NCBI RefSeq assembly: GCF_001677335.1
Contig: NZ_LZYB01000001.1
Location: 434,001-498,000, forward strand
Reading direction: 5' to 3'
Origin: Erythrobacter dokdonensis DSW-74
GTDB taxonomy: Bacteria; Pseudomonadota; Alphaproteobacteria; Sphingomonadales; Sphingomonadaceae
DNA: 64,000 bases
A program made the position numbers and the translations under genes. Below the pieces are notes generated by a model. It worked only from the letters and a program-made list of their open reading frames with translations. It did no database searches and was not told the origin of the DNA. Position 1 is the first letter of the stretch. Each line of letters begins with the position of its first letter. Of this stretch, positions 1-11,116 are shown piece by piece.

Positions 1-142
1 GCAGGCCGCCGCGCCTGAAAGCTTCGCTGCTCGCGCGCCCGCGCAGGCTGGTCTCGCCGATCGGCCCATGCCGGCCTATCCCGGCGGGCCGATTCCGGGA
101 GAGGTCATCCCCGAAACCATTGATGGCGATATCGGCGGCTAG
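1..142 (+). CDS. C-terminal end of an unidentified protein (partial, 5' end outside window)
   Basis: An open frame runs from base 2 to a TAG at 140-142 and has no start inside the window. The visible 46 residues are rich in Ala, Pro and Gly and end in an acidic tail (IDGDIGG). No domain can be recognised. Its TAG shares the CTAG tetramer with the stop of the minus-strand channel gene that converges on it, an arrangement that also occurs near 28930. That fit is the main argument that this is a real gene end rather than chance. Confidence 0.5.
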   Translation, partial: QAAAPESFAARAPAQAGLADRPMPAYPGGPIPGEVIPETIDGDIGG

Positions 143-786
143 TCTGTTTCCCCGGGCCTGCCGCCATAGCTCGGCAGGCCCCATTCCCAGCGGATTGCCG
201 CGGCGCGCAGGGCAAAGCCGCAGGCGAAGCCTGCTGCCCAGGCCCATTCCTTGGGCACTCCGGCAAGCGGCGCGGCCAGCATCCCCGCCACCGTCAGCGC
301 AGCGGTAAGCGCGGCGGGAGTAACATAGAGTTCAGGGCTCATGATGATCGACGGACGGCCCGCCACCACATCGCGGATGATCCCGCCCACGCAGCCGGTG
401 ATGACCCCCATCAGCGCAGCAGGCACGGGCGGCACCCCGTAGGCCAGCGCCTTGGCGCTGCCGAGTACGGCATAGGCTGCAAGGCCCGCGCCATCGGCAT
501 AGGCAAACCCCTTGCCCTCCCACCACGCAACCGGCGTGAACCATGCGATGAGAGCGGTCGCCAGACACACCGCGGCGACCCATGGATCATCGATCCAGAA
601 CACCGGCGCACGGATAAGCAAGTCGCGCACCGTCCCGCCGCCCACGCCTGTCACCAGCGCGAAGAAGGCCATGGTGACAAAGGTTTGCCGCAGGCGCGCC
701 GCCAGCACCGCGCCCGAAAGGGCAAACAGCGCAATGCCTGCAAGATCGAGCAGGTCGAGAATTGGAGTGAGGACGGTGGGCGTCAC
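139..786 (-). CDS. Trimeric intracellular cation (TRIC/UPF0126) family membrane protein
   Basis: This is a predicted inner-membrane protein of about 215 residues with seven hydrophobic segments. It has the internal duplication typical of UPF0126/TRIC channels. The two Gly-rich loops that mark the family are visible: VTGVGGGTVRDLL in the first half and ITGCVGGIIRDVVAGRP in the second. Bacterial TRIC proteins form trimeric monovalent-cation channels, and the substrate here is inferred from the family. An upstream ATG at 837 would give a charged extension lying inside the amidase gene. I prefer the GTG at 786, which sits one base after the amidase TGA (TGACGTG) and gives the usual family length. 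Cotranscription with the amidase is likely. Confidence 0.85.
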   Translation of the reverse strand: MTPTVLTPILDLLDLAGIALFALSGAVLAARLRQTFVTMAFFALVTGVGGGTVRDLLIRAPVFWIDDPWVAAVCLATALIAWFTPVAWWEGKGFAYADGAGLAAYAVLGSAKALAYGVPPVPAALMGVITGCVGGIIRDVVAGRPSIIMSPELYVTPAALTAALTVAGMLAAPLAGVPKEWAWAAGFACGFALRAAAIRWEWGLPSYGGRPGETD

Positions 787-787
787 G

Positions 788-2146
788 TCAGCCGTGCAGG
801 ATCTGCCCGATCGCTTCTGCCGCTGCAATGCAATCAAGGTCGCTCCAGCGCGGGCCGATCACCTGCATTCCGCAGGGCAGTTCGGAACCGAGGTAGGTGC
901 CGCTACCGATAGGCAGGACGGCCGCGGGCAGGTTCGGGAAGGTCGCCAGCCCTGCCCAGGCGAGCGCGTTGGCGCCGGGCTGCTCGGCGTCATTGATGGT
1001 GAGCTTGCCCCTGAATACCGATTCGTCGCGATGCGGCACAGCCAGCACCGGCGCGGGCGGTGCGAGGACGAAGTCATAGGTCTCGAACAGCGCAGCCCAC
1101 TGGGCGGAGCAGGCAGCCTGCGCGTCAAGCAGATCGAACCAGTCGGTCGCGCTCGCGCGCTTGCCGTCGGGCGCGGGAGCGCCGCGCGCCATGGCGATGT
1201 TCATCATCTTGAGATATTGGCGATATTGCTGCGCCTGATCGGGCAGAAGATCGCTTGCCCGGTCGATCATTACTCCGGCGCGGGCGAGGGTTTCGATCGC
1301 ACCCTCGGTCGGGGCCATGACGCTCGCATCGACCGGCGCGCCCGGCAGGTCGGTGATCGCCAGCAGGCGGCAGTCCTTCAGCGGCTTTGCGCTGCGGGTG
1401 AGCGGCACTTCGGCGCCGATTTCGGTCAGGACCGCCAGATCGGCGGCATTGCGGGCCAGCGGCCCGGCGATGCTCAGCGCCCCGTCATGCGCGGCGATGA
1501 AGCCATCGCGCCGCGACATGGCGGGGTGATCGTGACCCCGCTTCGACACCAGGCCCCAGGTGGTCTTGTGGCCCCATACCCCGCAGAAATGCGCCGGCAC
1601 GCGCACCGATCCGCCGATGTCGGTGCCATAGTCGCAAGGCACCATCCCGCTCGCCACCGCGGCCGCGCTCCCGCCCGAGGAACCGCCGGGCGAGCGTTCG
1701 GGATCATGGGGGTTCGAGGTGCGGCCATAGACCGCGTTCATGCTCTGCCAGTCGGTGAGATCGACCGGTACGTTGGTCTTGCCGATGATCACCGCCCCTG
1801 CGGCCTTCAGGCGCCGCACCAGTTCGGCATCGCGCGGGGCGATGGTGTCCTTGAAGCGCGGGTGGCCGAAGGTGGTGGGAAGTCCTGCGACGTCGAAGCT
1901 TTCCTTGATCGTCATCGGCACGCCGAAAAGCGGCTGATCCGGCTGCGGACCGGCAGCGTCGAGCGCGCGGGCCTCGGCATAGGCGGCCTCGAAATTGGGC
2001 ACGGCGAGCGCATCGATGCTGGCATCGAGATGCTCGATCCGCACGATCGCGGCATCGATCGCCTCGGCAACGCTGAGGCTGCCTGCCCGGATTGCAGCGG
2101 CGGTCGCCAGCGCGCCGGGCGCGTCGGTGAGTTGCGGATAGGCCAT
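788..2146 (-). CDS. Amidase signature family amidase
   Basis: This 452-residue amidohydrolase belongs to the amidase signature superfamily, which hydrolyses amides through a Ser-cisSer-Lys triad. All three elements are present: the Lys in GVPMTIKES, the cis-Ser in SPGGSSGGSAA and the nucleophilic Ser in TDIGGSVR. The start is the ATG at 2146, preceded by GGGGAGAA at good spacing. The longer open frame up to 2260 would extend into the end of lpdA with a basic, non-homologous tail. The GatA function in Asp/Glu-tRNA amidation is unlikely because no gatB or gatC lies nearby, so the physiological amide is unknown. The TRIC-type channel gene follows with a one-base gap. Confidence 0.9.
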   Translation of the reverse strand: MAYPQLTDAPGALATAAAIRAGSLSVAEAIDAAIVRIEHLDASIDALAVPNFEAAYAEARALDAAGPQPDQPLFGVPMTIKESFDVAGLPTTFGHPRFKDTIAPRDAELVRRLKAAGAVIIGKTNVPVDLTDWQSMNAVYGRTSNPHDPERSPGGSSGGSAAAVASGMVPCDYGTDIGGSVRVPAHFCGVWGHKTTWGLVSKRGHDHPAMSRRDGFIAAHDGALSIAGPLARNAADLAVLTEIGAEVPLTRSAKPLKDCRLLAITDLPGAPVDASVMAPTEGAIETLARAGVMIDRASDLLPDQAQQYRQYLKMMNIAMARGAPAPDGKRASATDWFDLLDAQAACSAQWAALFETYDFVLAPPAPVLAVPHRDESVFRGKLTINDAEQPGANALAWAGLATFPNLPAAVLPIGSGTYLGSELPCGMQVIGPRWSDLDCIAAAEAIGQILHG

Positions 2147-2201
2147 GTGCAAATTCTCCCCTCGGCTCTGCGGTCTAGGCAAAGCCGGAAGGGTGCGCAA
2201 T

Positions 2202-3602
2202 TCACATATGGATCGGCTTGCCCTGCACCGCCATCGCCGCTTCCTTGAAGGCTTCGGCATGGGTGGGGTGGGCGTGGCAGGTATAGGCGATGTCCTCGCT
2301 CGTGGCGCCGAATTCCATCGCCTGCGCCGCCTGCGCGATCATGGTGCCGGCGAGGCTGTTGATCATCCACACGCCGATAACGCGGTCGTTGGCGGCATCG
2401 GCGATGACTTTCACGAAACCGTCGGTGTCGCGGTTCGCCTTGGCACGGGAGTTGGCCATCATCGGGAACTTGCCGACCTTGACGGCGATGCCCTTTTCCT
2501 TGGCCTGTTCTTCGGTCAGGCCCACGCCCGCGATTTCGGGCGCGGTGTAGACGACGCTGGGGATGACATCGTGGTTCACGATGCCGGTCTGCCCAGCGAT
2601 ATTCTCGGCGACCGCGATGCCTTCATCCTCGGCCTTGTGGGCGAGCATCGGGCCGGGCACGACGTCGCCGATCGCCCAGATGCCGTCGACACTCGTGCGG
2701 AAATCATGGCCGATCTCGATCTGGCCGCGATTGTTGGTGCTGAGGCCCGCCTTGTCGAGCGCGAGGCCTTCGGTGTTCGGACGCCGCCCGATGGCGACGA
2801 GCACATGGCTGGCGGTGACGGTTTTGGCCTCGCCGCCTGCGGCCGGTTCGACCGTGAGGGTAACGGTCTTGCCCTTCACTTCAGCGCCGGTGACCTTGTG
2901 GCCGAGCATCATGTCCATGCCCTGCTTCTTGAAGATCTTCTGCGCTTCCTTGCGCACTTCGCCGTCCATGCCGGGCAGCAGCTGGTCGAGGAATTCGACC
3001 ACGGTGACCTTCGCGCCCAGACGCCGCCACACCGAACCCAGTTCCAGCCCGATCACGCCGCCGCCGATCACCACGAGGTGTTCGGGTACTTCATCGAGGT
3101 CGAGCGCGCCTGTGGAATCGACGATGCGCTTGGCCGCGTTGTCGACGGTAACCCCGGGAAGCGGGGTGACGCTTGATCCGGTGGCGATCACGATGTCCTT
3201 GGCTGTCACCTTCTCGCCGCCGACATTGACGGTGTGCGCGTCCTCGAAGGCGGCGTGACCCTTGAGCCAGGTGACCTTGTTCTTCTTGAACAGAAACTCG
3301 ATCCCGCCGGTGAGCTCGCCCACGGCCTTGGACTTCTCGGCCATCATCTTGGCCAAATCGAGTGTCGGCTTGGCGGTGATGCCCCAGGTGGCGAAGTGGC
3401 CGCCCGCGGCTTCCTCGAACAGTTCCGAGCCGTGAAGCAGCGCCTTGGAGGGAATGCACCCGACATTGAGGCAGGTGCCGCCGAGCGTTTCGCGGCTTTC
3501 GACGCAGGCGGTCTTCAGCCCCAGCTGCGCGGCGCGGATCGCTGCGACATAGCCGCCGGGGCCGGCACCGATGATGAGGACGTCGTAATCGTAGTTAGCC
3601 AT
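2202..3602 (-). CDS. lpdA: Dihydrolipoyl dehydrogenase (E3)
   Basis: This FAD-dependent E3 component re-oxidises dihydrolipoamide on E2 and passes electrons to NAD+. It is 466 residues long, normal for the family. The N-terminus has the dinucleotide motif IGAGPGGYVAA. The redox-active disulfide is C44/C49 in GGTCLNVGCIPSK. A second nucleotide-binding motif is GGGVIGLELGS, and the C-terminal interface holds the catalytic His445-Glu450 pair in HAHPTHAEAF. It is the last gene of the mdh-sucD-sucA-odhB operon, so it should serve the 2-oxoglutarate dehydrogenase complex. It may also serve other E2 complexes. It begins 18 bases after the small ORF at 3621-3881, with an AGGAAC ribosome-binding site. 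Confidence 0.97.
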   Translation of the reverse strand: MANYDYDVLIIGAGPGGYVAAIRAAQLGLKTACVESRETLGGTCLNVGCIPSKALLHGSELFEEAAGGHFATWGITAKPTLDLAKMMAEKSKAVGELTGGIEFLFKKNKVTWLKGHAAFEDAHTVNVGGEKVTAKDIVIATGSSVTPLPGVTVDNAAKRIVDSTGALDLDEVPEHLVVIGGGVIGLELGSVWRRLGAKVTVVEFLDQLLPGMDGEVRKEAQKIFKKQGMDMMLGHKVTGAEVKGKTVTLTVEPAAGGEAKTVTASHVLVAIGRRPNTEGLALDKAGLSTNNRGQIEIGHDFRTSVDGIWAIGDVVPGPMLAHKAEDEGIAVAENIAGQTGIVNHDVIPSVVYTAPEIAGVGLTEEQAKEKGIAVKVGKFPMMANSRAKANRDTDGFVKVIADAANDRVIGVWMINSLAGTMIAQAAQAMEFGATSEDIAYTCHAHPTHAEAFKEAAMAVQGKPIHM

Positions 3603-3620
3603 TGTCTGTTCCTGCTCGGA

Positions 3621-3880
3621 TCATTCGAAGGGGACTGGTGCATCCGTCATGCGCCACCAGAAATATCGTATTGCCTCGCTCTGCTGCCTGAACCGTGCCA
3701 GCTCATTCCATTTCCCGCGTTCGCCATAGGCCACAGTCCAGAAACCGCCTTCGTCGAAGAGTCCATAGACCTCGTTAGCTTCGGCAAGATCGGCTTTGCT
3801 GTAGGCGATCGTCCACTTATCCGGATCTATGCCGGCCCCCGTCAGGGCGGACTTCAATCCTTCGAGGGTCCAGCCCGGCA

Positions 3881-3881
<1 letters not shown>
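3621..3881 (-). CDS. Small hypothetical protein inside the odh operon (86 aa)
   Basis: The start ATG overlaps the odhB stop by one base (TAATG), so translation is probably coupled to odhB. The 86-residue product is soluble and aromatic-rich, with many Trp, Tyr and Phe residues and acidic and basic residues well mixed. It has no signal peptide or membrane segment. I recognise no family. Its position between the E2 and E3 genes and the coupled start argue that it is real and possibly linked to the complex or its assembly, but that is inference. Its composition also resembles small immunity- or barstar-like folds, which I could not substantiate. Confidence 0.75.
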
Positions 3882-5110
<1,229 letters not shown>

Positions 5111-5154
5111 TGGAACGGGTTCCTGCGTTTAACTGATATGAGCTGTGAGGTGCG

Positions 5155-7956
5155 TCAGGCGTTCAATCCCAGCGCGTCGGCGATCAGCGCCTCTTGCTGG
5201 GCCTTGTGACGGCTGGCGAGTCCCGTGGCGGGCGAGGCGGCGGCATCGCGACCCGCATAGCGCGGACGCATACCCTGGTGCCCCGCGGCGGTGAGGGCTT
5301 CCTCGATCCGTTCGTTGACGAAGAACCACGAACCATTGTTGCGCGGTTCCTCCTGGCACCAGATCACCTCCTGAAGGTTCGTCATGCGCTTGAGACGGAT
5401 CGCCAGCGGGTCGCCGGGGAAGGGGAAGAGCTGTTCGATGCGGACGATCGAAACGTCATCCTGTCCCGCCGCATCGCGCGCCTCGATCAGGTCATAGGCG
5501 ACCTTGCCCGAACACAGCACCAGCCGCCTGACCTTGTCATCGGCAATCTCGGTCGTGTCGGACAAGATGCGCTTGAACTGCGAATCTCCGAGGAAATCGG
5601 CGCGGTCGCTCTTGGCGAGCGGGTGGCGCAGCAGCGACTTGGGGCTCATGATCACAAGCGGCTTGCGGAACGGCCGCAACATCTGGCGACGCAGAACGTG
5701 GAAGTAGTTGGCCGGGCTGGTGATGTTGCAGACTTGGATATTGTCGTTGGCGCACAGCTGAAGGAAGCGTTCGAGGCGGGCCGATGAATGTTCCGGCCCC
5801 TGTCCCTCATAGCCATGCGGCAGCAGCATCACGAGGCCGTTGGCGCGCAGCCACTTGGCCTCCCCGCTCGCGATGAACTGGTCGATCATGATCTGCGCAC
5901 CGTTGGCGAAATCGCCGAACTGGCCTTCCCACAGCACCAGGCTCTTGGGATCGGCCATGGCAAACCCGTATTCGAAGCCGAGCACGCCATATTCCGACAG
6001 CGTCGAATCGTGCACTTCGAACTTGCCGTGGGGCAGGGTGGAGAGCGGAACGTATTTGCGCTCGGTCTTCTGGTCGACCCACACCGCGTGACGTTGCGAG
6101 AAGGTGCCGCGCCCGCTGTCTTGTCCCGAGAGGCGCACGCCGTAGCCTTCCATGACCAGGGAGCCGAAGGCCAGCGCTTCGGCCGTGGCCCAATCGAAGC
6201 CTTCGCCGCTGCTGAACATCTCGCGCTTGGCAGCGAGCACGCGGTCGAGGGTCTTGTGGACGTCGAGATCTGCGGGAACATCGGTCAGCACGCGGCCCAG
6301 CGCGTCGAGCATCTTGGGCTCGATCGCGGTATCGACGTTGCGCCGCGCGGTTTCCGGGTCGACCGGCTTGTTGAGTCCGGCCCAGCGACCGCCGAACCAG
6401 TCGGCCTCGTTGGGCTTGTAGGTCTTGCCGGCCTCGAACTCGTCGTCGAGCAGACGGACGAATTCCGCCGCCAGTGCATCGCGCGTGCCGGGTTCGACCA
6501 CGCCTTCGGCAATCAGGCGGCCTTCGTAGATCTTGGAAACCTTGGGGTGGCCGCGGATCGCGTCATACATCAGCGGCTGGGTGAACTTGGGCTCGTCGCC
6601 TTCGTTGTGGCCGAAGCGGCGATAGCACCACATGTCGATCACCACGTCGCGGTGGAAGGTCTGGCGGTATTCGACCGCAAGCTTGCAGGCGAAGGTCACC
6701 GCTTCGGGATCATCACCGTTGACGTGCAGGATCGGCGCCATCACGCCCTTGGCCACGTCCGAGGGGTAGGGCGAGGAACGCGCGAACTTCGGCGAGGTGG
6801 TAAAGCCGATCTGGTTGTTGATGATGAAGTGGATGCAGCCGCCAGTGTCATAGCCCGGCACGCCCGACAGCGAGAGGCTTTCCCACACCACGCCCTGACC
6901 CGCGAAGGCGGCATCGCCGTGGATCAGCACGGGCAGCACCTGGTCCTTCTTGGCAAGATCGTCGCGGATCGCCTGCTGCGCGCGCGCCTTGCCGAGCACG
7001 ACCGGATTGACCGCCTCCAAGTGCGAGGGGTTGGGCACGAGGCTCATGTGCACCGAAATCCCGTCGAACTCGCGGTCGGTCGAGGTGCCGAGGTGATATT
7101 TCACATCGCCCGAACCGCCGACCTCGTCGGGGTTCGCACTGCCGCCGGAGAATTCGTGGAAGATCACGCGGTAAGGCTTGGCCATCACGTTGGCGAGCAC
7201 GTTCAGGCGCCCGCGGTGGGCCATGCCGTAGATGATCTCGCGCACGCCAGCGCTGCCGCCGTGCTTGATCACCGCTTCCAGCGCCGGGATCATCGATTCG
7301 CCACCATCAAGGCCGAACCGCTTGGTGCCAACGTACTTCTTGGCGAGGAATTCCTCGTACTGTTCCCCGCGCAGCACCGCGGCAAGAATCGCCTTCTTGC
7401 CTTCGGGGGTGAACTGGATCGTCTCGCCCGGGCTTTCGAACTTGTCCTGCAGGAAGCGGCGTTCCTCGGTGTCGGCGATGTGCATGTATTCGAGGCCGAC
7501 CTTGCCGCAATAGACTTCGCGCAGGCGCTGGTGGAGCTTGCCCACCGTGGTCCATTCCATGCCGAGCACGCCGCCGACATAGACCTCTTCGGCTTCCTTG
7601 CCCGCCAGCCCGTGCCATTCGAGCGTGAGATCGGCCGGACCTTCGCGGTTCGACAGGCCGAGCGGGTCGAGATCGGCCGCCATGTGGCCGCGCACACGGT
7701 AAAGCCGCACCAGCGTCATCGCCGCGATCGAGAGCGCGGCGGCCTTTTCGACCGCCCTGGGATCCATCGCGCGCCCTGCATCCTTGGCGGCCTTGGCAAC
7801 AGCGAGGCGCATCTCGGTCGGGTCCATCGCCGCCACCAGATCGGCGGCGCTTCCCGCCACAGTGTCGAGCCAGCCGCGCTTTTCCCACGAAGGGCCGGGC
7901 TGCGGGCCTTCCTGGTCGGTCAATGCGGGGATGAAGTTGGTCGGTTCGTTGCCCAT
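5155..7956 (-). CDS. sucA: 2-oxoglutarate dehydrogenase E1 (thiamine diphosphate dependent)
   Basis: This large E1 enzyme decarboxylates 2-oxoglutarate and transfers the succinyl unit to lipoyl-E2. It contains the E1 signatures YGMAHRGRLNVLANV and HGDAAFAGQGVVWES and the histidine-bearing RRFGHNEGDEP loop. Two adjacent ATGs lie at 7959 and 7956. AGGAGA (7968-7963) is three bases from the first and six from the second, so I chose 7956, giving 933 residues. The longer frame to 8025 adds a basic tail without homology and would swallow the intergenic hairpin at 7987-8010. It lies between sucD and odhB in the operon. Confidence 0.96.
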   Translation of the reverse strand: MGNEPTNFIPALTDQEGPQPGPSWEKRGWLDTVAGSAADLVAAMDPTEMRLAVAKAAKDAGRAMDPRAVEKAAALSIAAMTLVRLYRVRGHMAADLDPLGLSNREGPADLTLEWHGLAGKEAEEVYVGGVLGMEWTTVGKLHQRLREVYCGKVGLEYMHIADTEERRFLQDKFESPGETIQFTPEGKKAILAAVLRGEQYEEFLAKKYVGTKRFGLDGGESMIPALEAVIKHGGSAGVREIIYGMAHRGRLNVLANVMAKPYRVIFHEFSGGSANPDEVGGSGDVKYHLGTSTDREFDGISVHMSLVPNPSHLEAVNPVVLGKARAQQAIRDDLAKKDQVLPVLIHGDAAFAGQGVVWESLSLSGVPGYDTGGCIHFIINNQIGFTTSPKFARSSPYPSDVAKGVMAPILHVNGDDPEAVTFACKLAVEYRQTFHRDVVIDMWCYRRFGHNEGDEPKFTQPLMYDAIRGHPKVSKIYEGRLIAEGVVEPGTRDALAAEFVRLLDDEFEAGKTYKPNEADWFGGRWAGLNKPVDPETARRNVDTAIEPKMLDALGRVLTDVPADLDVHKTLDRVLAAKREMFSSGEGFDWATAEALAFGSLVMEGYGVRLSGQDSGRGTFSQRHAVWVDQKTERKYVPLSTLPHGKFEVHDSTLSEYGVLGFEYGFAMADPKSLVLWEGQFGDFANGAQIMIDQFIASGEAKWLRANGLVMLLPHGYEGQGPEHSSARLERFLQLCANDNIQVCNITSPANYFHVLRRQMLRPFRKPLVIMSPKSLLRHPLAKSDRADFLGDSQFKRILSDTTEIADDKVRRLVLCSGKVAYDLIEARDAAGQDDVSIVRIEQLFPFPGDPLAIRLKRMTNLQEVIWCQEEPRNNGSWFFVNERIEEALTAAGHQGMRPRYAGRDAAASPATGLASRHKAQQEALIADALGLNA

Positions 7957-7986
7957 CATGGGTCTCCTGGGGAGGAGGAAGGATGG

Positions 7987-8010
7987 CTCCCGGCGCGAGG
8001 CGCGCCGGAG
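7987..8010 (-). promoter_or_regulatory. GC-rich stem-loop between sucD and sucA
   Basis: On the transcript, arms GCGCCGGGAG (read from 7996-7987) and CTCCGGCGC (read from 8010-8002) pair, with one bulged G and a five-base loop. The stem sits between the sucD stop (8027) and the sucA ribosome-binding site (7968-7963). There is no T-run, so it is not a standard terminator. A processing or stability element that sets the sucD:sucA ratio is plausible but not shown. Confidence 0.5.
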
Positions 8011-8026
8011 GCCGGTAGTCGTCAAA

Positions 8027-8916
8027 TCAAGCGTTTTCTTTCAGCATCGCCGCCAGCGTTTCGCCGAGCAGCGAGGGCGAGGGGCTGACGCGGATGCCCG
8101 CATCTTCCATCGCCGCGATCTTGTCTTCCGCGCCGCCCTGACCGCCCGAGACGATGGCGCCCGCGTGGCCCATGCGGCGGCCCGGAGGGGCGGTGCGCCC
8201 GGCGATGAAGCCGACCATGGGCTTCTTGCGGCCCTTGGCAGCTTCGGCCTTGATGAAGGCGGCGGCTTCTTCTTCGGCGCTGCCGCCGATTTCGCCGATC
8301 ATGATGATGGACTCGGTTTCCGGATCGTCGAGGAACAGGTCGAGCACGTCGATGAAATTGGTGCCGTTGACCGGATCGCCGCCGATGCCGACCGCGGTGG
8401 TTTGGCCGAGGCCCGCCATGGTGGTTTGGTGCACGGCTTCATAGGTGAGCGTGCCCGAACGCGAGACGATGCCGACGCTGCCCTTCTTGAAGATGTTGGC
8501 CGGCATGATGCCGATCTTGCACTCGTTCGGCGTCAGCACGCCGGGGCAGTTGGGGCCGATCAGGCGCGACTTCGAGCCCGCGAGCGCACGCTTGGCGCGG
8601 ACCATGTCGAGCACCGGGATGCCCTCGGTGATGCAGATGATGAGCTCGATCTCGGCATCGATGGCTTCGCAGATCGCGTCAGCGGCGAACGGCGGCGGCA
8701 CGTAGATGCACGAGGCGGTCGCGCCGGTCGCGGCCTTGGCCTCGCGCACGGTGTCGAACTGCGGCAGGCCGATATGGGTGGTGCCGCCCTTGCCCGGGGT
8801 CACGCCCGCGACCATCTGCGTCCCGTAATCGAGCGCGGCCTGGGTGTGGAAGGTGCCGGTGTTGCCGGTCATCCCTTGCGTGATGACCTTGGTGTCCTTG
8901 TTTACGAGGATGGACA

Positions 8917-8917
<1 letters not shown>
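8027..8917 (-). CDS. sucD: Succinyl-CoA synthetase alpha subunit
   Basis: The alpha subunit binds CoA and carries the phosphohistidine during substrate-level phosphorylation from succinyl-CoA. The 296 residues include the CoA-binding Rossmann start ([12 protein letters not shown]), the LIGPNCPGV motif and the catalytic His251 in [11 protein letters not shown]. The start ATG overlaps the preceding stop by one base (TAATG), with GGAGAA seven bases upstream. The beta subunit gene sucC, normally directly upstream of sucD, is not in this window; a small secreted-protein gene occupies that place. The enzyme must therefore draw its beta subunit from a distant locus. Confidence 0.97.
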
Positions 8918-10483
<1,566 letters not shown>

Positions 10484-10491
10484 TCAAAACC

Positions 10492-10548
10492 GGTTTGCAA
10501 CCGTCAAAAGGCCGTAAGCGGCAACTATCTTTGCAAACAGTTCGCAAT
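10492..10548 (-). promoter_or_regulatory. TTTGCAAA repeat operator candidate upstream of mdh
   Basis: The palindromic octamer TTTGCAAA lies at 10530-10537. An imperfect copy (TTCGCAAT) starts exactly 11 bases later at 10541-10548. A further related palindrome, GGTTTGCAACC, lies at 10492-10502. The elements are about 135-190 bases upstream of the mdh start. The same octamer pair with the same 11-base period lies upstream of icd. As far as I recall, ScfR-family regulators (RamB, PccR, MccR) bind paired TTTGCAAA motifs. Assigning such a regulator here is inference. Confidence 0.6.
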
Positions 10549-10628
10549 TGCATTAAGGCAATCAGGTCAACGCATCAGGGAAACGCCGTAGCGCAGGAAC
10601 ACAAGCTGGCGATGGATCCGACGAAGCG

Positions 10629-10961
10629 TCAGGCGGGGATCGGCGAGCGCGCGGCGCTCGCGGCGAGCCGGCGGTCGAACATCGCGGTAATCGCGATCCA
10701 TTCGGCGGCCTCTTGTGCCTGGCCGTCGGCGGCAGCGCGCCGGGCCTCGGCATGGGCCACGCGCGCGGCATCGAGCCCGTGGCGGGCAAAATGCCTCAGC
10801 GCGGTGACCAGCACCGGATCGAAGCCGCCGTCTGCGGCCTCTGGTGCAGTGCCATTGTCATTGGCGGCCAACACCCTGACCCGCGTGACCAGACCGCGGC
10901 CGGCGGCTCCCCTGCCAGCGTAGCGGGCGGGGTCAAGGGCGGGGGCAAGGCGGATCGACAT
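10629..10961 (-). CDS. Conserved-looking hypothetical protein (110 aa)
   Basis: This small Ala/Arg-rich protein has no signal peptide or membrane helix. Its middle segment reads TRVRVLAANDNGT, and it ends in a predicted helical half (HFARHGLDAARVAHAEARR, then WIAITAMFDRRLAA). I chose the ATG at 10961, beginning MSIRLAPALDPARY, because the longer frame to 10988 only adds a hydrophobic stretch. The ribosome-binding site is weak. The strand and the helical pattern suggest a real gene, but no family or function is recognised. It lies upstream of mdh with a 271-base gap that holds the mdh regulatory repeats. Confidence 0.6.
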   Translation of the reverse strand: MSIRLAPALDPARYAGRGAAGRGLVTRVRVLAANDNGTAPEAADGGFDPVLVTALRHFARHGLDAARVAHAEARRAAADGQAQEAAEWIAITAMFDRRLAASAARSPIPA

Positions 10962-11116
10962 GAAGAGAAAGGTTCCTGCTGGGCGCAAGCGTGCGGCGGT
11001 GACAGGGCTTGCGTTCTGACTGTTGCAGGAGCCCTAGCAGCGCGGGGCTGAAGCCTTGGTGGCCGAACAGGGTTTCAGCGCGCTTAACCGTGATTGCGTG
11101 CTTGCGCACAGCGGCT

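Noticed and set aside
512..2248. Long plus-strand frame opposite the channel and amidase genes
   Set aside because: The translation is Arg/Gly/His-rich without domains and lies antisense to a complete amidase with an intact catalytic triad. It is a high-GC shadow frame.
5788..8088. 766-codon plus-strand frame opposite sucA
   Set aside because: It mirrors sucA codons in the complementary frame, has no recognisable motif and would overlap a full E1 enzyme.
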